A DNA stretch of 5,518 nucleotides, taken from contig JACMMA010000650.1 in the NCBI GenBank assembly GCA_014379275.1, positions 1 through 5,518 of the forward strand, given 5' to 3'. The position numbers and the translations under genes were made by a program. The DNA comes from Armatimonadota bacterium. Its GTDB lineage: Bacteria > Armatimonadota > Armatimonadia > Armatimonadales > Armatimonadaceae. Shown in pieces: positions 1 through 5,518 of the stretch (positions are counted from its first letter, which is position 1; each line of letters starts with the position of its first letter). The notes beneath the pieces were generated by a model that worked only from the letters and a program-made list of their open reading frames with translations, was not told where the DNA came from and did not search any database.

Positions 1-1
1 A

Positions 2-157
2 TACCTGAACGAAAAAGGCATAACGCACGAGTACGCGGAATATCCCGGCGAACATAACTGGGCATACTGGGACGAGCATGTCGAGGAGAGCCTTCAATTC
101 GTGCTTGCCGCCATGAATCCGGAAACGCTGACCGTCCCGATCACTTCGGGAGGTTGA
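2..157 (+). CDS. Esterase, alpha/beta-hydrolase fold (C-terminal end only)
   Basis: The open frame enters from the left edge and gives 51 residues before TGA at 155-157. Seen: the stretch YPGEHNWAYWDEHVEESLQF, followed by a short tail ending in ITSGG. Known: in the putative esterase family (PF00756: esterase D, antigen 85, feruloyl esterase-like proteins) the catalytic histidine lies near the C-terminus in a context like G-x-H-x-W-x-x-W, followed by an amphipathic helix. The histidine at residue 18 of this fragment fits that place. The nucleophile serine and the acid residue would lie to the left, outside the window, so the substrate cannot be judged. Its last 17 bases overlap the 3' end of the convergent glycosyltransferase gene. 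The family call is fairly safe; any narrower name, such as S-formylglutathione hydrolase or acetylxylan esterase, would be a guess. Confidence 0.75.
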   Translation, partial: YLNEKGITHEYAEYPGEHNWAYWDEHVEESLQFVLAAMNPETLTVPITSGG

Positions 158-1271
158 GAACGTGATCGACGAAGGAGCGGAACCGGGCGGCGATTTTGTC
201 GTAGTCGAAACGCTCCTCGGCGATACGACGACACGCGACACGCTTCGATTCCACATCCGCCCGGTCTACGGTTTCGAGCCAGGCGGCGAGCGCGTCGTGA
301 AACGTCGCGCTCGCAGGGTGATACGGCGGCAAAGTCCAGCCCGCGGCGGCGCCAATGTAGTCGAAATATCCGGGAATCGGGCTGATCCCGATCGGCAAGC
401 CACACGCCAGGTATTCGGGCATTTTTGTCGTCAGCCGGTATAGACCTAATCCGTCCAAAGACTGGGTGATGAACCCGATATGCATCGCGTTCATCACCCG
501 CACCACCTCCTGTTCGGGAACCCTGCCGGTAAAAATAACCCGGTCCTTCATGGATTGCGGCACACGCTCCTGGAGAATGGCTTTGCCCGTGCCGTCACCG
601 ACAATCAGGAACGACATGTCCGTCCGCTTGAGTCGCCTCGCTGCCTCGATAAGTTCCAAACCGTAGCAGTAATTTTGCTTCTGTGTCCAGAGAAGACTGC
701 CGACAATCCCGCAGATCAGATGATTCGCGGGGAGGTGGTATTCGCGGCGGATCTGCTCCCGTTCGGTTTCCGGTAGCGGACGGAAGATTCGCATGTCCGC
801 CGCGCCTTCCACGGTGACTCCGCGCGGCGCACCGAGTTCCAACGCCCGACCCGTCAGATACGGAGTCCAACCGACGAAACCCACGGAGTGACGCATTAAC
901 AGCCGTTCGTAAATGCCGAAGGCTTTGCCGAACATCGCCCCTTTCGTAACCCGGAAGAATCCCTCGATCGGATCCCCGCTGCTGACGATATAGCGGACAC
1001 CGCGCTCGCGGGCGGCTCGTATCAGGTTGAAGCCGCCGGCAATTCCGGTACTCTCCTGGTATATCAAGCGCCAGGGGCGTTCCGTGATGATGTTCCACAG
1101 TTTCCGGACAGAGCCTTTACGGTCGGTCTTGTCTACGTCATAGAACGCGCAGGGAATAGCGAGACGCGACGCCAGGCGGCGCATACGTAGGCCATGTAAG
1201 TCTCCCTTCCCGCCCGTGTTGATGCAAAGCATCTCCGCATTCTGAGCACCTTCCCACCCCGAACTGGTCAT
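141..1271 (-). CDS. Glycosyltransferase, GT-B fold, group 1 (GT4-like)
   Basis: A complete 376-residue protein, a usual size for GT4-like enzymes, which move a sugar from an activated donor to an acceptor, commonly at the cytoplasmic membrane. The C-terminal donor-binding half is clear: an opening strand and loop (ICGIVGSLLW, about 186-195), FLIVGDGTGK (221-230), RVIFTGRVPEQEV (244-256) and TKMPEYLACGLPI (282-294). The glutamate of PEYLACG (E286) sits where the second Glu of the family E-x7-E motif lies, but the first position is Tyr278, so the full motif is absent, as in some GT4 subgroups. The N-terminal acceptor half (about 14-165) is divergent and has no obvious membrane segment. ATG at 1271 is preferred over ATG at 1232: AGGAG lies 11 bases upstream of 1271, while the GGAG before 1232 abuts the codon. 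It is transcribed divergently from pilC and converges on the esterase gene. The sugar and acceptor are unknown; exopolysaccharide or glycan decoration is possible. Confidence 0.85.
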   Translation of the reverse strand: MTSSGWEGAQNAEMLCINTGGKGDLHGLRMRRLASRLAIPCAFYDVDKTDRKGSVRKLWNIITERPWRLIYQESTGIAGGFNLIRAARERGVRYIVSSGDPIEGFFRVTKGAMFGKAFGIYERLLMRHSVGFVGWTPYLTGRALELGAPRGVTVEGAADMRIFRPLPETEREQIRREYHLPANHLICGIVGSLLWTQKQNYCYGLELIEAARRLKRTDMSFLIVGDGTGKAILQERVPQSMKDRVIFTGRVPEQEVVRVMNAMHIGFITQSLDGLGLYRLTTKMPEYLACGLPIGISPIPGYFDYIGAAAGWTLPPYHPASATFHDALAAWLETVDRADVESKRVACRRIAEERFDYDKIAARFRSFVDHVLNLPK

Positions 1272-1317
1272 ACTGTGAGCAACTCCTGATGTGCCGTAAC
1301 TCGGTCACGGACACGGC

Positions 1318-1346
1318 ATTATAAGCGAAATCCCGCTCGAACGGAA
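1318..1346 (-). promoter_or_regulatory. Candidate promoter of the glycosyltransferase gene
   Basis: Read on the minus strand, 1323-1318 is a perfect TATAAT. The hexamer 17 bases upstream (1346-1341) reads TTCCGT, a poor -35, and there is no extended -10 TG. A start near 1311 would give a leader of about 40 bases to the ATG at 1271. The exact -10 in the right place supports a promoter; the weak -35 suggests low or activator-dependent use. Confidence 0.4.
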
Positions 1347-1375
1347 CCCTTTCTTTCTGGTAGCCGTCTAAGTGA

Positions 1376-1404
1376 TTGACGATTAGCGGGTTGCGCTCTA
1401 TAAT
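1376..1404 (+). promoter_or_regulatory. Sigma70-type promoter of pilC
   Basis: TTGACG at 1376-1381 (5 of 6 consensus bases), a 17-base spacer and a perfect TATAAT at 1399-1404. The predicted transcription start is about 1410-1412, leaving a leader of roughly 100 bases before the pilC ATG at 1513. The optimal spacing and near-perfect hexamers in an intergenic region make this the best-supported promoter in the window. Confidence 0.78.
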
Positions 1405-1413
1405 GAATGCACC

Positions 1414-1429
1414 GCAAAAATATTTTTGC
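1414..1429. promoter_or_regulatory. 16-base perfect palindrome, candidate operator for pilC
   Basis: GCAAAAATATTTTTGC reads the same on both strands and begins about 3 bases after the predicted transcription start of the pilC promoter. The A-tract/T-tract core with GC ends suits a dimeric repressor site. As RNA it would fold poorly, because there is no unpaired loop between the arms, so a DNA-binding role is the better inference. No regulator gene is present in the window. Confidence 0.45.
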
Positions 1430-1512
1430 CCGAACCCGTAACCTTTCCGACGCGCTTCGCGTTATCTGTTTGTGAACCTGCCGGATAGGTGGGTTAGGAT
1501 CAACGAAAAACC

Positions 1513-2781
1513 ATGCCAGTATTTGCCTACACCGCTAGAGCCGCCGACGGCAAGGTGCTTTCCGCCACCGCCGAGGCGATTTCGCCCATGGACCTGCGTC
1601 AGCGATTGACTCAGCAGGGTATGACCGTGAAGGATGTGAAGCCTGCCAAAGCTGCGCCCGCGAAGGCGAAAGCGGGTGCCAAAGGCGGCGGCTTCCTGGA
1701 TCGCTTCTCCCGCGTCAAGCTCACCGACCTTTCCCTTTTCTGCCGCCAGTTCTCGACGATGATCGACGCCGGTGTGTCGCTGGTGCGTTGCCTTGATGTG
1801 CTGGCTGACCAGTCCCAATCCGCGAAACTGCGCCGCATCATCAACGACATGCGCTCCGAAGTCGAAGCCGGTAACACGCTGTCCAAAGCGATGGCGAAAT
1901 ACCCCACGGTTTTCGACAACTTGTTCGTCGGCCTTATCCGTGCGGGTGAGGTCGGTGGTGTGCTGGAAGAAGCACTACAACGGCTTTCGGGCTTCCTGGA
2001 AAAAGACCTCGAACTCCGCCGCAAGGTTCAGGCGGCGATGACATACCCGGCGATCGTTTCCGTTCTCGCGCTGGGGATCGTTATCTTCCTCGTGACCTTC
2101 ATTCTGCCGAAGTTTATGGACCTGTTCAACGACCTCGGCTTGAAGCGGGATCAGTTCCCGACCATGACCCTGGTGTTGATGGATGCGTCTCACTTTCTGA
2201 CGTCCAAGTGGTGGATGGCGCTCATCATTCTCGCCGTGGTGATCATCTCGGTGAAAATGTTCGGGCGCACCAAGTTCGGGCGCCGCACCCTCGACCGTTT
2301 GAAACTGAAACTGCCGGTATTCGGCAAGTTGACCCACAAGGTGGCATTGGCCCGCTTCTCGCGGACATTGTCTACGTTGCTCGCATCAGGTGTTCCGATT
2401 TTGCAGGCTCTGGAAACCGTCGCTGGTACGGTGTCGAACGAAATCATCTCAGACGCGATTCTGGATGCCCGTGCCCGTGTCCGAGAGGGCGATGTTATTT
2501 CCGAGCCGCTTCGTAAATCGAAGATGTTCCCGCCGATGGTCGTGCAAATGATCGCCATCGGTCAGGAATCGGGCGCCCTCGATACCATGCTCATGAAGAT
2601 CGCCGACTTTTACGAGCAGGAAGTGGACTCCGCAATCGCATCGCTCACCGCCGCGATCGAACCGATCCTGATCGTTTTCCTGGGCTTCACGGTAGGTTTC
2701 ATCGTTATCGCGATGTTCATGCCACTGCTTTCGGCGATCCAGGGTCTCTCGGGTGGTGATACGGAAGACGGCGGCGAGTAG
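1513..2781 (+). CDS. pilC: Type IV pilus inner-membrane platform protein PilC (GspF family)
   Basis: PilC is the polytopic inner-membrane platform on which the PilB/PilT ATPases drive pilin assembly and retraction; GspF does the same job in type II secretion. At 422 residues the length is normal. The opening (FAYTARAADGKVLSATAEA) is the typical PilC N-terminus, followed by an Ala/Lys-rich linker at about 44-60. Two T2SSF repeats (PF00482) follow: about 74-197, starting FCRQFSTMIDAGVSL, and about 277-399, starting ALARFSRTLSTLLASGVPIL. Each carries its conserved glycine turn (GEVGG 145-149; GQESGALD 350-357). Membrane segments lie near 178-200, 233-249 and 381-405, the usual three. The start is fixed: an in-frame TAG at 1495-1497 leaves no other start codon. 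AGGA at 1496-1499 is 13 bases upstream, a long spacing. It has its own promoter and terminator and is followed by pilD. GspF is the main alternative; pairing with pilD does not separate the two. Confidence 0.93.
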   Translation: MPVFAYTARAADGKVLSATAEAISPMDLRQRLTQQGMTVKDVKPAKAAPAKAKAGAKGGGFLDRFSRVKLTDLSLFCRQFSTMIDAGVSLVRCLDVLADQSQSAKLRRIINDMRSEVEAGNTLSKAMAKYPTVFDNLFVGLIRAGEVGGVLEEALQRLSGFLEKDLELRRKVQAAMTYPAIVSVLALGIVIFLVTFILPKFMDLFNDLGLKRDQFPTMTLVLMDASHFLTSKWWMALIILAVVIISVKMFGRTKFGRRTLDRLKLKLPVFGKLTHKVALARFSRTLSTLLASGVPILQALETVAGTVSNEIISDAILDARARVREGDVISEPLRKSKMFPPMVVQMIAIGQESGALDTMLMKIADFYEQEVDSAIASLTAAIEPILIVFLGFTVGFIVIAMFMPLLSAIQGLSGGDTEDGGE

Positions 2782-2808
2782 TCTCAAGCGAGCCGAAATA
2801 CTCTGAAC

Positions 2809-2855
2809 GAAGGGGCGCGATTTTCTTCCGGGAAAGTCGCGCCCTTTCTTCTTAC
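2809..2855 (+). terminator. Rho-independent terminator after pilC
   Basis: Arms 2809-2820 and 2837-2848 pair over 12 positions with one G-U. The stem continues inward through 2821-2825 with 2832-2836 (one more G-U), leaving a 6-base loop. It is followed by a T-rich run (TTCTTCTTA after a TTTC that pairs in the stem base). It lies 27 bases after the pilC stop. On the minus strand there is no T-run, so it acts rightward. Its position between two genes of one pathway suggests either separation or partial read-through control. Confidence 0.8.
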
Positions 2856-2878
2856 ACGATACGATACGAGCGAATCTT

Positions 2879-4699
2879 ATGCAGGACGAATTTTGGCTCA
2901 CCTACGCTGTCACGGCGTTCCTTGAAAACTTCTGGTATCTTGTTGTCGCTACGTTCGGTGCCGTTGTCGGCTCGTTCCTGGGCGTGGTGATATACCGATT
3001 ACCGATCATCGAGTTGACCCAGCCCGGGTTTCTCCCCAAGGGCTACTCGCTTTCTAACCCTCCGTCTTATTGCCCGCATTGCAAGCACAAGTTGGAGTCG
3101 TGGGAAAATGTCCCCATTCTGGGATTTTTGTGGTTGCGCGGACGCTGTTCCGACTGCAAAAAGCCGATCCCATGGCGCGATTTCGCCATGGAGCTCCTGA
3201 CGGCATCCGCCTGGGTCGCCATTTTCCATCGTTACAACGGGGATAATCCGGTCGCCTGGGTGAATGTGGTATTGCTCGCACTGTTCGCCTCGGTGTTGAT
3301 CGCCGCCGTTTTCATCGATCTGGACCACTTCATCGTCCCGGAAGCACTGAACCGCGTCGGCGTCGTTATCGGGCTTGCCCGGGATGTCGCCGTGATTGGG
3401 ATCGCCTTTCTACTCATGCAGATGGGTTCACCGGACGACTGGTCCGTCCGCTGGAACGGGGCGCGGCTTTGGCAGGAAACGATCACCACCTATACCTATT
3501 TCGGCTGGCTCCCGCGTGGTTTCGTCGGTGCCGCCTTGTACGCCGGGCTTTTGTGGCTTGTTTCGTTCAGCGGTTTCGTTTTCTACGCCCGTGCCGACGG
3601 GGAATCGTTCGCCTCGGTAGCAAAGCGTTTCTTTACCTATGAGGACGCACCGGTCATAGAGGACACCCCGCCCTCGATTTCCGGGGCACCCAGTACCGCA
3701 GGCATCGGAATCGAGAAGGTTCCCGCGGTTGCAGATAGCGCCACCGTTACCTCGCTACCGGGGAATGTCTCGACCCCGTCTGCGGAACTCGCGGCATCGG
3801 CGGCGGGCGGGATGAATGGCGAAACATCCGAGGAAGAGGATGATTCGCCGCCGGTCCGACTCCGCTTCTCGCCTGGATTCATCGTTCTTCTGTCGGCGGG
3901 CTTACTATCCTATGTGGTCGGGCCGTGGGGAATGTTGACGGCTCTGCTTCCTCTCGCCGCTTTCATCGCGCTGACCCGCACCCCGACCGAATCGGCGGAC
4001 AATGCGTTGCGGCGCTTCTTCCGTTCCGATGACCTACCCTACGATTATGACGCTCCGACGCCGTCGCTGGCCGCACCCACGCCTGAACCGGTCGTGGTCC
4101 GGACAGCATCGGAACCCGTCATCACCGGTTCCAACGTCGGCGCGATGGTGTGGAATAAAGAAGTCGGTCTTACAGATCCGCTCTTCGGACTCCGTGCCAC
4201 GACCGGTGTGGAATCGCCGCCCGAGGTAGGGCACGTTTCCCCCGCCCCCACTCCCCAGGCACCCCTTTCGTTCGCCGAGTCACAAGCAGACGCCGATCAG
4301 TTTGCCAAGGAAGCAGAAAGCGGCGCACATGGCGGTATGGGGCTTGGCGATGTGAAATTAGCGATCGCCATCGGGGCGATCCTTGGGCCGGGACAGGCGG
4401 TGCTTTCGCTGATCTTCGCCGCATTCTTCGGAGCGGTCACCGGACTGATCCTGAAGGCGATTCATCGGAAGGACACCATGCGCCTCGCGGTACCGTTCGT
4501 TCCGTTCATGGCCGCAGGCGCGTTCGTGTGCCTCCTTTTCGGCGAGCAGATCATCACGTGGTACATGGGTTTCTACTCATCGCCGCAAACGCCAGCGATA
4601 AGCCGCACCGCTGGCCCCCGCCTGCTCCCGGACGGGCGCGTCGAGTTGCCGTCCGATGCCCGATTTCCGGGGCGAGGCGCGCGCCAGAACCAGCCGTGA
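2879..4699 (+). CDS. pilD: Prepilin peptidase/N-methyltransferase PilD with a large internal insertion
   Basis: This membrane aspartic protease (A24A) cleaves the leader of prepilins and, in the bifunctional type, methylates the new N-terminus. The N-terminal domain (PF06750) has GSFLGVVIYRLP (31-42) and the two Cys pairs C65-x2-C68 and C90-x2-C93. The catalytic aspartates (PF01478) are in FIDLDHFIVPE (D147; the residue after Pro is Glu instead of the common Asp) and in GLGDVK (D491). The VPFVPFMAAGAF stretch (538-549) matches the conserved last part of the family. At 606 residues it is about twice the usual 250-290. The gap between the catalytic Asps is 344 residues, against about 64 in TcpJ. 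The insert (about 239-482) is Pro/Thr/Ser-rich and acidic, with two added hydrophobic segments at 334-365. An even number of added segments would keep D491 on the cytoplasmic side. The 30-residue loop at 182-212 and the 43-residue Arg/Pro tail also look unusual. The ATG lacks a clear ribosome site, but no better start exists before the first domain. Confidence 0.92.
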   Translation: MQDEFWLTYAVTAFLENFWYLVVATFGAVVGSFLGVVIYRLPIIELTQPGFLPKGYSLSNPPSYCPHCKHKLESWENVPILGFLWLRGRCSDCKKPIPWRDFAMELLTASAWVAIFHRYNGDNPVAWVNVVLLALFASVLIAAVFIDLDHFIVPEALNRVGVVIGLARDVAVIGIAFLLMQMGSPDDWSVRWNGARLWQETITTYTYFGWLPRGFVGAALYAGLLWLVSFSGFVFYARADGESFASVAKRFFTYEDAPVIEDTPPSISGAPSTAGIGIEKVPAVADSATVTSLPGNVSTPSAELAASAAGGMNGETSEEEDDSPPVRLRFSPGFIVLLSAGLLSYVVGPWGMLTALLPLAAFIALTRTPTESADNALRRFFRSDDLPYDYDAPTPSLAAPTPEPVVVRTASEPVITGSNVGAMVWNKEVGLTDPLFGLRATTGVESPPEVGHVSPAPTPQAPLSFAESQADADQFAKEAESGAHGGMGLGDVKLAIAIGAILGPGQAVLSLIFAAFFGAVTGLILKAIHRKDTMRLAVPFVPFMAAGAFVCLLFGEQIITWYMGFYSSPQTPAISRTAGPRLLPDGRVELPSDARFPGRGARQNQP

Positions 4700-4712
4700 A
4701 CGGACCGATTTC

Positions 4713-4791
4713 CAGGGACGGACACGCATTTGTTTACGCGTTGGCGCGGCTTAACGGTCTTGGTCGCGCGACATGGAAGACACTGTCCCTG
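4713..4791. repeat. Long-range inverted repeat in the pilD downstream gap
   Basis: CAGGGAC (4713-4719) and GTCCCTG (4785-4791) are exact inverted copies 65 bases apart. Inside, GTTGGCGCG (from 4739) can pair with CGCGCGAC (4765-4772) with one bulged base and one G-U. There is no T-run after either arm, so it is not a standard terminator. It could be a fold in the pilD 3' untranslated region or chance. Confidence 0.25.
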
Positions 4792-4839
4792 CAACTAGGT
4801 CCATGCATTTGAATTACTCCCGGAGGTTTTTGTGGCGGT

Positions 4840-4873
4840 AGAAAGACTCACCCCCGAATATTAGGGGTGAGTC
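4840..4873 (-). terminator. Rho-independent terminator of the rightmost minus-strand gene
   Basis: GACTCACCCC (4845-4854) and GGGGTGAGTC (4864-4873) form a perfect 10-base-pair stem with a 9-base loop. On the minus strand the stem begins 6 bases after the TAA stop of the gene at 4880 and is followed by TTTCT, a short U-run. On the plus strand the following bases (CTAGAGTTAAATC) are not T-rich, so it would at most be a weak stop for pilD transcripts. Confidence 0.7.
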
Positions 4874-4879
4874 CTAGAG

Positions 4880-5518
4880 TTAAATCTCGCTGACTGCCCT
4901 TGAAATCAGGGAGCGGGCGACGGATTGGGTTCCCGTATGCGCCATGTAGTCCGTGGACAGGTCGAGGAACCCGGCCAGGTAGTCCAGCTTATCATCGCCA
5001 ATGTCCACATATTGGCGTAAGTTCTGAATCGCGTTTTCTTTCGTGATGCCGCGCTCAGCGATAAAATTTCCCGCCCAACCCGAAACCGACTGCAGCGACG
5101 TGCTGATGAAGCCGAGTTTATCGGCGTCGCCCCCGCCGGGTATCAGGTCCCGGATACGCTGAAACGTGGTGTTTTGTGTCAGGTCGCCGGTGCCGCCCTG
5201 CCCGACCCGGTCGATCACCATACGCATGAAATCCGGTCCGAGGGGAATCAAACCATCGAAAGTGATCAACGCCGCCATGCGGATCAGCGAGTCTTTCTCG
5301 TAAGAGGCGAGTGCCGCGACGAAGTCGCCGATCGAGTCGCCCGGGAGTCCGTTGGTGTAACAGAATGCCGATACTTCGCCGACGAGTTTGACGCCGAGAT
5401 CGAACGCTTGCGTCTTGTCTGCTTTTGGTGTGATTTTGGATAGGAACCCGAGGAAAGGTATCTTCTCCCCCACTTTGTTTGCCATAGCCGCCATGCCCAG
5501 AGTTTTGTCGGTTGCGTC
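4880..5518 (-). CDS. Hypothetical protein, C-terminal part (runs off the right edge)
   Basis: I do not recognise this protein. The frame is open from the right edge to TAA at 4880-4882 and gives 212 residues. The first in-frame ATG in view is at 5494, but it has no ribosome site and eight open codons precede it (DATDKTLG), so the true start probably lies outside the window. Seen: a soluble-looking, mostly helical, Gly- and Asp-rich protein with one cysteine in view. It contains IPFLGFLSKI near the left, a moderately hydrophobic stretch (LIRMAALITFDGLIPLGPDF), a glycine turn IPGGGDADK and an acidic C-terminal segment (YVDIGDDKLDYLAGFLDLS). There is no signal peptide, clear transmembrane helix, zinc motif or known catalytic signature in the visible part. 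Normal-looking codon use, a terminator directly after its stop and the long open frame support a real gene. It converges on pilD with 180 bases between stops. Confidence 0.75.
   Translation of the reverse strand, partial: DATDKTLGMAAMANKVGEKIPFLGFLSKITPKADKTQAFDLGVKLVGEVSAFCYTNGLPGDSIGDFVAALASYEKDSLIRMAALITFDGLIPLGPDFMRMVIDRVGQGGTGDLTQNTTFQRIRDLIPGGGDADKLGFISTSLQSVSGWAGNFIAERGITKENAIQNLRQYVDIGDDKLDYLAGFLDLSTDYMAHTGTQSVARSLISRAVSEI

Noticed and set aside
162..443. 93-codon plus-strand frame antisense to the glycosyltransferase gene
   Set aside because: It is antisense to a well-supported gene, is Arg-rich and resembles no family.
595..1098. 167-codon minus-strand frame inside the glycosyltransferase gene
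   Set aside because: It lies in another frame of a gene with clear family motifs; the Arg/Gly/Pro-rich composition is typical of a shadow frame in GC-rich DNA.
2449..2901. 150-codon minus-strand frame over the pilC end and the terminator
   Set aside because: It is antisense to conserved PilC residues and crosses a terminator hairpin; its composition is shadow-like.
4361..4368. GCGATCGC octamer, the HIP1 motif abundant in cyanobacteria; CGATCG also occurs a few more times in the window
   Set aside because: I saw the octamer only once, and the CGATCG excess is slight. This is not enough to suggest a cyanobacterium, and the copies lie in coding sequence.
4528..4812. 94-codon open frame overlapping the pilD 3' end
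   Set aside because: Most of it is out of frame with conserved PilD sequence, it has a Pro/Arg-rich shadow composition, and no ribosome site was seen.
4845..4873. Perfect inverted repeat considered as an insertion-sequence end
   Set aside because: No transposase, no partner copy and no target duplication; its place 6 bases after a stop codon, followed by TTTCT, explains it as a terminator.

Overview
The window comes from a free-living bacterium of moderately high GC, judged by eye. It carries part of a type IV pilus / type II secretion-like assembly system. The organism cannot be fixed from the sequence. The pilC-pilD pair and the very long prepilin peptidase would suit an under-sampled phylum such as Armatimonadota or a relative, but that is a weak guess. 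I see no tRNA, rRNA, CRISPR array, insertion sequence or phage gene.

Layout, left to right. (1) Positions 2-157, plus strand: the last 51 codons of an alpha/beta-hydrolase esterase, including its probable catalytic histidine. (2) Positions 141-1271, minus strand: a complete GT-B glycosyltransferase whose 3' end overlaps the esterase stop by 17 bases. (3) Positions 1272-1512: a divergent control region. It holds a near-consensus sigma70 promoter facing right (TTGACG-17-TATAAT), a 16-base perfect palindrome just past the predicted transcription start, a perfect TATAAT facing left, and several small inverted repeats. (4) Positions 1513-2781: PilC, the inner-membrane platform protein. (5) A strong hairpin terminator, then only about 30 bases to the next start codon. 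(6) Positions 2879-4699: PilD, the prepilin peptidase/methyltransferase, 606 residues long because about 244 residues sit between its two catalytic aspartates. (7) Positions 4700-4879: a structured gap with a long-range inverted repeat, a well-formed ribosome site leading into a 10-codon ORF, and a terminator hairpin. (8) Positions 4880-5518, minus strand: the C-terminal part of an unrecognised protein that runs off the right edge.

How the genes fit together: PilC and PilD act in one pathway. PilD cuts and methylates prepilins, and PilC anchors the cytoplasmic motor to the growing pilus. The motor ATPases (PilB, PilT) and the pilins are not here. The glycosyltransferase and esterase are probably unrelated neighbours, although a role of the glycosyltransferase in surface polysaccharide or pilin glycosylation cannot be excluded. 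The most unusual item is the expanded PilD. The tightest regulatory signal is the pilC promoter with its palindrome. I found no clear previously undescribed multi-gene system.
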